54,800 nucleotides of DNA. Origin: Bacteroidia bacterium (GTDB lineage Bacteria; Bacteroidota; Bacteroidia; Flavobacteriales; Flavobacteriaceae). Shown one piece after another: positions 42,780-51,355 of this stretch. Numbering within the stretch: position 1 is the first letter of the stretch; every line of letters starts with the position of its first letter. Made by a program: the position numbers and the translations under genes. A model generated the notes under the pieces. The model was not told where the DNA came from. It did no database searches and worked only from the letters and a program-made list of their open reading frames with translations. The DNA lies in NCBI GenBank assembly GCA_030427585.1, contig JAUIBW010000038.1:1-54800 (forward strand), written 5' to 3'.

Positions 42780-44390
42780 ATGAAACAACCAATCTTAATA
42801 ACACAACTTAGTAATTTAGAGAATAAAGAACCCGCACATGCCTTGGTAAATGGATTAGATTTGGTCATTGTAAAATATGATGATGAAATTTCTGTATTAT
42901 ACGGAAGATGTTTACATAGAGGAGCACTCATGGCAGATGGTCATATCGATGGACATAATCTCATTTGTGGGGTACATGGTTGGGATTATCGTTATGATAC
43001 TGGTGTTTCAGAATATAATAACAGTGAGGTTTTATATAAATTTAGCACAAAAACAGAAGGAGATAACCTCTATGTAGATGAAGTTGAAATCAACTCTTAT
43101 ATCGCAGATCATCCACAACCATTTAACCGTGAAGAATACCTTGGTGCTTATGCAGATACCCATCCCGAAGAAACTGAACCCTATACTGGCTATATTAAAG
43201 AATTAGCTAAAAACGGTTTAAAAAATCTAGGGCATCATGGATTCTCTGCATCCATGGGAGTAGATCGAAATACCTTACCGAAATGGAATGATATTCAATT
43301 TTTACCGGCTCAGCTAGCCAACCGACCTTTGCTAGACCATGAAGAAGTAGCGACCAAAGTAATTATTGGCCCCAATGCCCAAAAACCCTTATCTATTGAT
43401 ATCCCTTTGTTTGTAAGTGACATGAGTTTTGGAGCACTTTCCAGAGAAGCAAAAATAGCATTGTCACGTGGGGCAGAAATGGCAGGAACCGGTATCTGCT
43501 CGGGAGAAGGTGGAATGTTACGGCAGGAACAGGAAAGTAACACAAAATATTTTTATGAATTAGCCTCTGCGCAATTTGGATTCTCGTGGGACAAACTAGA
43601 TAAAGTACAGGCCTTTCATTTTAAAGGAGGTCAAGGTGCAAAAACAGGAACCGGAGGGCATCTTCCCGGAGATAAAGTAAGTAAAGAGATTGCAGAAGTT
43701 CGAGGATTACAGCAAGGACAAACTGCAATTTCACCAGCTACTTTTCCAGATTTTCATGGTGTACCAGATTTCAAAGATTTTGCAGATCAGGTACGTGAGC
43801 GAACAGGTGGTATCCCAATTGGTTTTAAGATTGCAGCCAGTCATATCGAAAAAGATATTCAGTTTGCACTAGACGTAGGCGTAGATTATATCATTCTGGA
43901 TGGTCGCGGTGGAGGAACAGGTTCTGCTCCTACTATTTTGCGTGATAATATTAATGTACCAACCATACCCGCACTTGCAAGAGCACGAAAATATCTTGAT
44001 AAAGTAGGCGCAAACCACATAACGTTAATTATTACCGGAGGACTTCGTATTGCAGAAGATTTTGCAAAAGCAATGATGCTGGGTGCAGATGCTGTTGCCG
44101 TATCTAACTCTGCATTACAGGCAATTGGATGCCTGGGGATGCGTGCTTGCGGAAGTAATAATTGCCCGGTAGGGATTGCAACACAAAAAGAATCTTTAAG
44201 AAGTAGAATGATTATAGAATCTTCTGCCAAACAACTACATAATTATTTTGATGCGACCAACGACCTTATAAAGGTCATTGCAAGAGCTTGTGGATATGAT
44301 GATATTTCAAAATTTAATCATGATGATCTTTCAACTTTTGATCACGATATACACCGATTAACAGGTATTAATTATGCTGGTGTTATGTAG
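42780..44390 (+). CDS. Rieske-glutamate synthase (GltB FMN domain) fusion
   Basis: A 536-residue protein. Residues 1-95 are a Rieske [2Fe-2S] domain with both ligand pairs (Cys44, His46, Cys63, His66). From about 130 it is the FMN-binding glutamate synthase domain (SDMSFGALSREAKIALSRGAEM, CSGEGG, GGQGAKTGTGGHLPG, DGRGGGTGSAP), with the C-x5-C-x4-C [3Fe-4S] motif in GCLGMRACGSNNCPVG. No glutaminase or GltB C-terminal beta-helix is present. It could be a ferredoxin-like-coupled glutamate synthase-type reductase with another acceptor. First gene of a four-gene plus-strand cluster. Confidence 0.88.
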   Translation: MKQPILITQLSNLENKEPAHALVNGLDLVIVKYDDEISVLYGRCLHRGALMADGHIDGHNLICGVHGWDYRYDTGVSEYNNSEVLYKFSTKTEGDNLYVDEVEINSYIADHPQPFNREEYLGAYADTHPEETEPYTGYIKELAKNGLKNLGHHGFSASMGVDRNTLPKWNDIQFLPAQLANRPLLDHEEVATKVIIGPNAQKPLSIDIPLFVSDMSFGALSREAKIALSRGAEMAGTGICSGEGGMLRQEQESNTKYFYELASAQFGFSWDKLDKVQAFHFKGGQGAKTGTGGHLPGDKVSKEIAEVRGLQQGQTAISPATFPDFHGVPDFKDFADQVRERTGGIPIGFKIAASHIEKDIQFALDVGVDYIILDGRGGGTGSAPTILRDNINVPTIPALARARKYLDKVGANHITLIITGGLRIAEDFAKAMMLGADAVAVSNSALQAIGCLGMRACGSNNCPVGIATQKESLRSRMIIESSAKQLHNYFDATNDLIKVIARACGYDDISKFNHDDLSTFDHDIHRLTGINYAGVM

Positions 44391-44454
44391 AAATTACTTA
44401 AAACAATTAAAAAGAAATTTTTCTAACAAAGACTAACTAATAAATCAACAAAAT

Positions 44455-45201
44455 ATGACTACTCAAATGCATTTAGCAGCGCAATACCTGGCAGCTGCAG
44501 GAATTAGCTTTCTAGAAAAAAAAAGTGATGATAGCCACACTAATTTAGGGTTTTCTACAGAGAAAGGAACTTTATACACCAGACCTCTTAATTCATCTGG
44601 AGGTTTACTGTCTCTTAATTACCGCCTTTTCGCATTAGAGTGGACCAGTCATAATACAACAAAAACATTGCAATTAAATGGTACTTCTCATGCAAAAGTA
44701 TTGCAATGGATAAAACGTATGGTAAAAGATAGTGATCTCAATTTACCTTATACCTATGCTCTACATTACGAATTACCCTATACAATAACAGACAGTTATA
44801 TCTACACATTGAAAGATATAAACAGATTATCACAATTGATAACATATAGAACATTATCTAAGTTGGCTATTCAAGAATTTTTACAAAACAATCAGTTAAG
44901 TTCTGAAATTAGAATATGGCCTCACCATTTTGATACCGGTGCTTTTGCCTCATTAGAGGATGAATCTGGGATCGCTATTGGATTGGGACTTGCTATTCCT
45001 GATACGATGTGTAATGATTATTATTTCTACATCAGTGGATATCAAGGTCATGATGGTCTAAATACTTCTGATTTCAAACCATTAACAATAGGAAAATGGT
45101 ATAATGAAGGATTTAAAGGTGCTGTTTTACCCATTTCTGGAGTAGATAAAGCTACGGTTATTACCTTTTTTGAAGAAGCATTTACAGCATATAAAAATTA
45201 A
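44455..45201 (+). CDS. Conserved protein of unknown function
   Basis: A 248-residue soluble protein without signal or membrane segment. A motif EIRIWPHHFDTGAF followed by GIAIGLGLAIPD and CNDYYFYISGYQGHDG recalls the DUF5996 style (WPHHFD), but I cannot confirm the family. It lies 64 bp after the Rieske-GltS gene and 5 bp before the small membrane peptide, so it is likely co-transcribed with both. Confidence 0.65.
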   Translation: MTTQMHLAAQYLAAAGISFLEKKSDDSHTNLGFSTEKGTLYTRPLNSSGGLLSLNYRLFALEWTSHNTTKTLQLNGTSHAKVLQWIKRMVKDSDLNLPYTYALHYELPYTITDSYIYTLKDINRLSQLITYRTLSKLAIQEFLQNNQLSSEIRIWPHHFDTGAFASLEDESGIAIGLGLAIPDTMCNDYYFYISGYQGHDGLNTSDFKPLTIGKWYNEGFKGAVLPISGVDKATVITFFEEAFTAYKN

Positions 45202-45206
45202 ACATT

Positions 45207-45350
45207 ATGGAACATTGGTATATCCCGGTAACTATAACACCTGGTATTATTAGTGCTTTATTAGGCCTGGTTACACTAATTGTATATTCATTTAGAGTAG
45301 TAAAATCGAGCAAAGCCAATTCAACAACAAATGTTAATGCAAAAAAATAA
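45207..45350 (+). CDS. 47-residue single-helix membrane protein
   Basis: MEHWYIPVTITPGIISALLG starts a 47-residue peptide with one membrane helix (about 11-30) and a basic, Ser/Asn-rich tail. It begins five bases after the previous stop and ends 46 bp before the antiporter ATG. Its tight place in the cluster argues that it is a real gene, perhaps a subunit or regulator of the antiporter; I know no family for it. Confidence 0.7.
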   Translation: MEHWYIPVTITPGIISALLGLVTLIVYSFRVVKSSKANSTTNVNAKK

Positions 45351-45396
45351 TTGATTATAGGTTTCAAAAATATATTAATATAAAACTGTAGAAAAT

Positions 45397-46638
45397 ATGT
45401 TACAATCTTTCAGTATCATTTTTGCTATTGCTGCTTTCTTCAACTTTGTAAATTATAAGTGGCTTAAACTACCTACTACAATTGGTTTGATGCTGATGAG
45501 TTTGGCTACGATCCTAATCATAACCATTAGTAAAAGTATTATCCCAGAGTTCTATCAGTTTTTTTGTGATATTGTTACTAATTCTGATTTCAGATCTTTA
45601 CTACTGGATGGAATTTTAAGTTTTCTACTTTTTGCAGGAGCACTACATGTAAACATTGACGAATTGGCAAAAGAAAAATGGCCTATTCTTTTATTTGCAA
45701 CACTTGGTGTATTAATTTCTACTATTATTGTAGGTGAACTAACCTTTGTAGCTGCACAATTGATTGGTCTCGAACTTCCCTTTTTACATGCCTTACTATT
45801 TGGCGCATTGATTTCTCCAACCGATCCAATTGCTGTAATGGCTATTCTTAAAAAGGCTAATATTGCTAAAAGTCTAGGCATTAAAATTGAAGGAGAATCC
45901 CTTTTTAATGATGGTATTGGAGTAGTCGTTTTCTCTGCAATATTGATTCTTGCAGGGATGGGAGAACATCCTATAGAAGGCTCTATAACCTCTGAAATAG
46001 GTAAACTCTTTCTTGAAGAAGCTATTGGTGGAATATTGTACGGAGGATTACTTGGGCTTATTGGATATCAATCTATCAAATCTGTAAAAGACAATCCTCA
46101 ATTGGCAGTAATGATTAGCCTGGCAATTGTAATGGGTGGTTACGCATTTGCATCCCTTATTCATGTCTCGGGCCCATTAGCTATGGTAGTTGCAGGAATG
46201 ATGATCGGTAACAAACTAAATATTGCTACAAACAAAGGAGCGACCAGAAAAATGCTCAATGATATTTGGGAAATACTTGATGATGTTTTTAATGGTATTT
46301 TATTTGTACTTATCGGATTAGTTATTCATTTATTAAAATTTGACCTAAGTCATCTTATTCTAGGAAGTATAGCAATCTTGATTGTATTAATTTCAAGATT
46401 TATTTCTGTATTTATTCCCTACTCTTTACTGAAACATACAGAAAATAGTCCAATAAAAACAGTAACCATATTAAGTTGGGGAGGCTTAAGAGGAGGGATT
46501 TCTATTGCGCTGGCATTAAGTTTGGCAGATAACCCTTCTTCAGAAATAATTCTATATATAACATATGTGGTTGTATTATTCTCTATAATTGTTCAAGGGT
46601 TAAGTATAGGAAAATTAGTCATACGGTTATACCGATAA
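45397..46638 (+). CDS. Cation/proton antiporter, CPA1 (NhaP-like) family
   Basis: A 413-residue inner-membrane protein with about 12 helices. ALLFGALISPTDPIAVMAILKK holds the TDP signature and EGESLFNDGIGVVVF the ND motif with the ion-binding Asp of NhaP-type antiporters; WGGLRGGISIALALSL is the third family block. It exchanges Na+ or K+ for H+. Last gene of the Rieske-GltS cluster and convergent with the first Crp/Fnr-type gene. Confidence 0.93.
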   Translation: MLQSFSIIFAIAAFFNFVNYKWLKLPTTIGLMLMSLATILIITISKSIIPEFYQFFCDIVTNSDFRSLLLDGILSFLLFAGALHVNIDELAKEKWPILLFATLGVLISTIIVGELTFVAAQLIGLELPFLHALLFGALISPTDPIAVMAILKKANIAKSLGIKIEGESLFNDGIGVVVFSAILILAGMGEHPIEGSITSEIGKLFLEEAIGGILYGGLLGLIGYQSIKSVKDNPQLAVMISLAIVMGGYAFASLIHVSGPLAMVVAGMMIGNKLNIATNKGATRKMLNDIWEILDDVFNGILFVLIGLVIHLLKFDLSHLILGSIAILIVLISRFISVFIPYSLLKHTENSPIKTVTILSWGGLRGGISIALALSLADNPSSEIILYITYVVVLFSIIVQGLSIGKLVIRLYR

Positions 46639-46699
46639 ACTATAATTATGATTTTGAGAAAATATAAAAATGTATATATTATTCTGAAATTAGTCAAGA

Positions 46700-47398
46700 C
46701 TATATCACATTAGCAATACTTATCAATTTTTCCATATCTTTAATAAACATCACATTCTCTTTGATTTCAATGACTTTTTCTTCTTTAAAATCATGTAAAA
46801 CTCTAACCAAAGATTCTATAGATGTTCCTACTATATTGCTATGATCTTTTCTCGATAATCTAATTCCGTCATTAATAATTTCACCTTCGCTAAAAAACTC
46901 TTCTAATTTTATAATAGACAATGCTGTTCTTTCTCTAACGTTATGTTGGGCCAGAATTTTAGAATTATTTAAAAACACCCCAAACTCATGGCTAATATTT
47001 TGTAATAAACGATGTAACACCTCCTGATTATTTTCTATGATCGAAAAGAAAATGTGTTTTGGAATTAAATAAAATGTACAATCTGTTAAACAAGCAGCAG
47101 AATGGGGATAGGTTTCATCACATAATACACTATGATGACCCAGAATTCTATTCTCTCCTGCTAAATAAAAAATATGTTCTTTTCCATTTAACCCGATAGC
47201 ATATTTCTTCACTTTACCTTTCTTTAATATATATACAACAGTAGGGATTACACCCTCATGAAATAATACCTGGCCTTTTTTAAGTTTAAGAACTGTTTTT
47301 TTTTCTTCTATTATCTCTAATACATCATCTGAAATATATTGCAAGAACGATTCATGTATAAATGAATATTGCTTATTGGGGAAAAGAGCTTTAATCAT
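46700..47398 (-). CDS. Crp/Fnr-family regulator (copy A)
   Basis: A 232-residue regulator. The N-terminal cNMP-type domain spans about 20-130 (LKLKKGQVLFHEGVIPTVVYILKKGKVKKY), a dimer helix about 130-155, and the winged HTH about 175-232, with recognition helix GTSIESLVRVLHDF whose Glu and Arg align with FNR Glu209 and Arg213. No N-terminal Cys cluster, so not an oxygen-sensing FNR. It is the partner of carbonic anhydrase A and a paralogue of 49581-50267; the FNR-type boxes before both anhydrase genes are its likely targets. Confidence 0.9.
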   Translation of the reverse strand: MIKALFPNKQYSFIHESFLQYISDDVLEIIEEKKTVLKLKKGQVLFHEGVIPTVVYILKKGKVKKYAIGLNGKEHIFYLAGENRILGHHSVLCDETYPHSAACLTDCTFYLIPKHIFFSIIENNQEVLHRLLQNISHEFGVFLNNSKILAQHNVRERTALSIIKLEEFFSEGEIINDGIRLSRKDHSNIVGTSIESLVRVLHDFKEEKVIEIKENVMFIKDMEKLISIANVI

Positions 47399-47922
47399 GA
47401 ATGATATTATTTACGGTGCTAAAAACAATATTTAAATCAAAAATATTAACATATTATTATGTATTATTTAACGTTTTAAACATAATTTTATTATAAAGAA
47501 ATGTACTATTTTAATAACCATATTTAAATATTTACAAAACACTAATAATCATTTAAAAAAAATCGTAAAGTTTTTTAGCATTACAGCAGGCAACGTTTAT
47601 GTAGTTAAAAAGCTTATCTTGTTGTTTATCTTTTAAAGAAGAAAGGGAAAAGCAACGTCAATTTATAAACCTGTTTGGCGAGGTATCAGCTTCAATAAAG
47701 TAACATCTAAAAATGGTAGTTATATTATAGAAGGAATGCCAAAAGTGTATTTTTTGTAATTGTCACAAATTAAAGGTCAATATCTACAACTTTACCTAAA
47801 TAAATTTGTTTACAAAATCAATTAGAAGATATTTCGGATAACACTATTTAATAGATTTGTTATTCCCAGTATAACTAGAAGTTAGGTACTAAAAACAGGC
47901 AATTTAATATTTTTTTATATTG

Positions 47923-47985
47923 AAAACTTTTTTCAATTTGCTATAAATATGTTTTCTTACCAACATCAAAAAGTTTAAATCCCTT
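47923..47985. repeat. Short inverted-repeat element (copy 2)
   Basis: AAAACTTTTTTCAATTTGCT at 47923-47942 is nearly identical to the left end of the element at 7916, and AAAAAGTTTAAATCCCTT at about 47968 matches its right end. The interior is reduced to about 25 bp, as if deleted. Confidence 0.6.
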
Positions 47986-47991
47986 TACTAA

Positions 47992-48042
47992 AAAAGAGGT
48001 TGAATTCTAAATTTTAAAAAAATTAGATTATTCAACCTCTTC
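47992..48042 (-). terminator. Terminator after carbonic anhydrase A
   Basis: AGAGGTTGAAT / ATTCAACCTCT stem with an AT-rich loop; on the minus strand it is followed by TTTTT. It lies about 35 bases past the stop at 48076. Confidence 0.75.
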
Positions 48043-48075
48043 AAGTTACTATATGCCTGCCTATAATTTTATTAA

Positions 48076-48945
48076 TTATTCTTCACTAGAATAAACAACT
48101 CTTCCGTTTAGATCTTGAGTTGGTCTAAAATTTTCATGCATAATCTCTTCAAACCTTTCTAATTGTTCATGAGAGGCATAAACCGGTTGTTTAACCACAA
48201 ACCAAGTAACGATTTCTGAACATGCTGGTGTCGTTAAAGAACCATTATAGGTATAAAAATCTTCTATTTCTTCTGGTATTAAGCTTCCTATAGTATATTG
48301 GTTATCACTTGTATAATGATCTCCTTCATTCTCAGGAAGTTTGCTCATAAACTTATCTAAAAAATGATTATTTCTTCTTCCTTCTTTAAAGAAAATGCCT
48401 ATTACTGCTAACAACCCAGAATTTACATCTCTATGCACCAAATGCATTTCCATAGGATATCTATACCCGTCTATAGTATGTTCACTACTGGTATGGAAAT
48501 GAAACTGTAAAAGTTCATACCTTTTACCATCTAATAATGCAGTACTACCAGAATCATAATTAAACTGAATTGTATGCCCATTATTATAGATATTCATCAT
48601 ACTATAATTGTAGTCTGTCTCTAATTCTTCAATATTATCATTTTCATGCACGTTTCTTGTTCTTATGTCGATAGGGGATTGTGCATTACCATCACAGTCT
48701 TTCCACTCCTCTCCACAAATATCTGCCCAATTTTCTGGACCCAAATGCCCCTCATATTCAAAATGACAATCTGAAGAAGATTTAGAAGTTCGCCCATAAA
48801 ATGCATTTCCCAAAGACATCTCACTATTATCTTCTATTTCTTGCAGAAGATCTCGTTCTTGAGAATCTACTTTTTCATTTTCACAAGAAGTTAGCCCTAA
48901 GATCAAAGTTGAAACAAATAACCCGATAATTTTTTTAGTTTTCAT
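48076..48945 (-). CDS. Alpha-carbonic anhydrase lipoprotein (copy A)
   Basis: A 289-residue alpha-class carbonic anhydrase (CO2 + water to bicarbonate + H+). Lipobox LTSC with Cys21 anchors it in the envelope. The three zinc ligands are His149 and His151 in LLQFHFH and His168 in MEMHLVH, with bacterial spacing; SPIDI, GSLTTPACSEIV and the final VVYSS region fit the family. An acidic 40-residue linker follows the lipid Cys. The ATG at 48945 is preferred to one ten codons upstream. A perfect 31-bp inverted repeat with an FNR-type box lies upstream. Confidence 0.95.
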   Translation of the reverse strand: MKTKKIIGLFVSTLILGLTSCENEKVDSQERDLLQEIEDNSEMSLGNAFYGRTSKSSSDCHFEYEGHLGPENWADICGEEWKDCDGNAQSPIDIRTRNVHENDNIEELETDYNYSMMNIYNNGHTIQFNYDSGSTALLDGKRYELLQFHFHTSSEHTIDGYRYPMEMHLVHRDVNSGLLAVIGIFFKEGRRNNHFLDKFMSKLPENEGDHYTSDNQYTIGSLIPEEIEDFYTYNGSLTTPACSEIVTWFVVKQPVYASHEQLERFEEIMHENFRPTQDLNGRVVYSSEE

Positions 48946-48974
48946 AATAAATTGAATTTGTGTTTTTAACATCA

Positions 48975-48982
48975 CAAAAGTA
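48975..48982 (-). promoter_or_regulatory. -7 element TACTTTTG of carbonic anhydrase A
   Basis: Minus-strand TAnnTTTG match 30 bp before the ATG and 55 bp (centre to centre) downstream of the FNR-type box. Confidence 0.65.
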
Positions 48983-49000
48983 TTCTATGACCGTAAATTA

Positions 49001-49066
49001 AAACACCTAATTCATCAATTAAAAACTTGATTTTTATCAAGTTTTTAATTGATGAATTAGGTGTTT
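49001..49066. promoter_or_regulatory. Perfect 31-bp palindrome with FNR-type box
   Basis: Arms 49001-49031 and 49036-49066 are exact inverse complements around a TTTT centre. The innermost part reads TTGAT-TTTT-ATCAA (49027-49040), the FNR consensus. Box centre is 88.5 bp before the anhydrase A start codon and about 62 bp before the predicted transcription start. The outer arms could also form a cruciform or bind a second dimer. Confidence 0.85.
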
Positions 49067-49350
49067 AAGTTTTTATGCTTCTTTATTTTTTTATCATCAT
49101 AATAAAAAAATGAGATAACTAAACCCTTTCCAGATATTCACATTATGGTATAAAATCAATTCAGTAAAGATGGACATTTGTACATGGTTACCATTCAAAT
49201 CTATATTATAAAGGCTCAACTCTTCTTGCGTGTTTTAAAAAGAGTTTATCCAGAAATCCTTTAATGTAACATATAAACACTACTTTCTATAGTAATAATA
49301 ATATACTGTAAATATGTTTCAAAAAGTACTTCTAATGGTAACTAATACTA

Positions 49351-49571
49351 TGAAACGATTTAAACTTTTTTCATTTGGTGAAATAGGCATTGATTATCCC
49401 TACCAATAGAATCGTTAGAGAAGAATTTCGTTTTTTTGAAAGGTATCTTACCATTTTCAATTTCTAATGTATCTTTTGCACATATAATAGATTGTTTTTC
49501 TATATTTTATACTTTGTAACACAAATATTGGAAACCCGTTTTTTATCTATCAAAAAGTTTAAATCGCTTCA
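49351..49571. repeat. 221-bp inverted-repeat element (copy 3)
   Basis: TGAAACGATTTAAACTTTTTT at 49351-49371 and the complement of TGAAGCGATTTAAACTTTTTG at 49551-49571 match with two differences and resemble the ends of the 7916 element. The 179-bp interior is not related by eye to copy 1 and has no convincing ORF. Region 49067-49350 before it is AT-rich with no gene. Confidence 0.65.
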
Positions 49572-49580
49572 AAAAACTAA

Positions 49581-50267
49581 TCATCTAAAATTAGCTACGG
49601 CAATAATTTTCTTTATATCTTTAATAATAATAGCATTTTTTTCAATTTCTATGATTTGTTCTTTTTTAAAATCATGTAATACCCTTATCAAAGATTCAAT
49701 TGAGGTACCTACCAAATTACTATGATCCTTTCTTGATATTTTAAAACAACCTTTCTCTTCAAAGAATTCGTCCAGCCTTAATATCGATAAAGCTGTTCGC
49801 TCTCTAACATTATACTGGGCCAGAACCTTAGAATTATTAATAAATACCCCAAACTCATGGCTAATACTTCTTAAAAGACTGTGAAGTATTTCTTGATTGT
49901 TTTCGATTATTGAGAAGAAAATTTTTTTAGGGATTAAATGAAATACGCAATCGGTAAGACAAGCTGCAGAATGAGAATATTTCTCTTTACACAACAAATC
50001 ATGATGACCAAGAATTCCATTTTCTCTGATTAGGCAAAAGATATGCTCTTTACCATTTAATCCTGTAGCGTATTTCTTTGTTTTTCCTTTTTTTAATATA
50101 TATACCCCACTAGGAATGGTACCTTCATAAAACAAGACGTGCCCTTTCTTTAGTCGTATAGGAATTATATTTTCTTCTAAAAAAGATGAAACGTCATCTG
50201 GGATCATTTCAAAAATATCCGAACTTATAAAAGAATATCGTTTATGAGAAAAAAGAGTATTGATCAT
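49581..50267 (-). CDS. Crp/Fnr-family regulator (copy B)
   Basis: A 228-residue paralogue of the regulator at 46700, sharing long identical stretches (ISHEFGVF, NNSK, NVRERTALSI, RKDHSN, VGTSIESL). Domain order is the same: cNMP-type beta-roll, dimer helix, winged HTH. The recognition residues Glu and Arg in SIESLIRVLHDF are unchanged, so both copies should read the same DNA box. It lies 152 bp after anhydrase B with a terminator between, hence probably a separate promoter. Confidence 0.9.
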   Translation of the reverse strand: MINTLFSHKRYSFISSDIFEMIPDDVSSFLEENIIPIRLKKGHVLFYEGTIPSGVYILKKGKTKKYATGLNGKEHIFCLIRENGILGHHDLLCKEKYSHSAACLTDCVFHLIPKKIFFSIIENNQEILHSLLRSISHEFGVFINNSKVLAQYNVRERTALSILRLDEFFEEKGCFKISRKDHSNLVGTSIESLIRVLHDFKKEQIIEIEKNAIIIKDIKKIIAVANFR

Positions 50268-50352
50268 AATATTTTAAGTTGAGTTTTGTTTGTCTAAAAC
50301 AAGTCAAGCTTAAAATACCCTACTTTTATTTTTATTTTTTTAATACTTAAAT

Positions 50353-50388
50353 AAAAAAGAGATACTACTCAATGGTAGCATCTCCTTT
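50353..50388 (-). terminator. Terminator after carbonic anhydrase B
   Basis: AAAAGGAGATGCTAC / GTAGTATCTCTTTT on the minus strand (one mismatch) followed by a T tract, 30 bases past the stop. Confidence 0.75.
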
Positions 50389-50419
50389 TACAACTATCAA
50401 AAACAATATATCTAAAATT

Positions 50420-51274
50420 TTAATCATTAGCATTAACAACTCTTCCATTCAATGCTTGTACCGGTCTGAAATTTTCATGCATGATATGCTTAAATTGTTC
50501 TAACTGCGTATGTGAAGCCTGTATAGGTTGTTTAACCACATACCAGGTAACAATTTCTGAACATGCAGGGGTAGTTAAAGAACCAGTATAGGTATAAAAA
50601 TCCATAGTACCTGGAAGTATATCGGCTATATGATACTCATCGTTACTTATATAATATTCATCTTTATGTTCAGGAAGATTATTCATAAATTGAGACAGCA
50701 TTTCGTTTTCTGCTCCTTCAGTAAAGAAAATACCCACTACTGCCAACAAACCAGTAGTTGGGTTTCTGTGTACCAAATGCATCTCCATAGGATATCTATA
50801 TCCATTTACAGTATGCTCACTACCTGTATGAAAATGAAACTGTAAAAGATCATAATTAATATTATTTAATGAGGCCGAACTACCAGAAGTATAATCAAAA
50901 CGTAAAGTATGACCATTATTAACAATAGTTGTAGTGCTTGTAGTATAATTAATATTGATATTATTAATATTATCATCCTCATTTACATCATCGGTTACAA
51001 TATCGATAGGAGACTGTTTATCACCCCCACAATCTTTCCAGTCCTCACCACAAAGATCGGCCCAGAATGCTGGACCTTCTGGCCCTTCGTACTCAAAATG
51101 ACAGTCTGATGAACTTTTTCGTCCAAAAAAGAGGTTCCCTAAATTTGTTTCGTCATTTTTGTTAATATCCTGGTTAATATTCTGATCCAGAATATCTGTT
51201 TTTTCATTCTCACAAGATGTTAATCCATAAATTAAAGCCAGAGTAAATAAATACTTAAAAAAATTTGATTTCAT
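50420..51274 (-). CDS. Alpha-carbonic anhydrase lipoprotein (copy B)
   Basis: A 284-residue paralogue of the anhydrase at 48076, with the same lipobox (Cys21), an acidic linker and the same zinc triad (LLQFHFH...YPMEMHLVH). The N-terminal linkers differ most (DQNINQDINKNDE against DSQERDLLQEIED), while the catalytic domain is highly similar. Both keep the full active site, so neither looks decayed. The promoter shows the same box and -7 spacing as copy A. The next gene (51446) is divergent and shares this regulatory region. Confidence 0.95.
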   Translation of the reverse strand: MKSNFFKYLFTLALIYGLTSCENEKTDILDQNINQDINKNDETNLGNLFFGRKSSSDCHFEYEGPEGPAFWADLCGEDWKDCGGDKQSPIDIVTDDVNEDDNINNININYTTSTTTIVNNGHTLRFDYTSGSSASLNNINYDLLQFHFHTGSEHTVNGYRYPMEMHLVHRNPTTGLLAVVGIFFTEGAENEMLSQFMNNLPEHKDEYYISNDEYHIADILPGTMDFYTYTGSLTTPACSEIVTWYVVKQPIQASHTQLEQFKHIMHENFRPVQALNGRVVNAND

Positions 51275-51303
51275 AATAAGTTGAGTTTATAATTTTATGT
51301 GTT

Positions 51304-51311
51304 CAAAAATA
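51304..51311 (-). promoter_or_regulatory. -7 element TATTTTTG of carbonic anhydrase B
   Basis: Minus-strand TAnnTTTG match at exactly the same distance from the ATG (30 bp) as in copy A. Confidence 0.6.
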
Positions 51312-51355
51312 TAGGCTTGCTAGTATTTTTTGTGCTATATCCATCAATCAAGAAT

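Larger units (their letters stand above)
47399..48075. other. Non-coding debris between copy A regulator and anhydrase
   Basis: About 680 bp. An open fragment at about 47655-47760 encodes KATSIYKPVWRGISFNKVTS and further to VYFL-stop, without a start codon; it looks like a gene remnant that I cannot place. The inverted-repeat element copy 2 lies at 47923-47985. In the sister unit the corresponding gap is only 152 bp, so this gap was expanded after duplication or reduced in the other. Confidence 0.45.

Noticed and set aside
47655..47760. Short open stretch encoding a VWRGISFNKV-type peptide
   Set aside because: It has no start codon or ribosome site and follows an in-frame stop; listed only as possible debris.
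46700..50267. The two Crp/Fnr proteins as oxygen-sensing FNR
   Set aside because: Neither has the N-terminal cysteine cluster needed for a 4Fe-4S centre.
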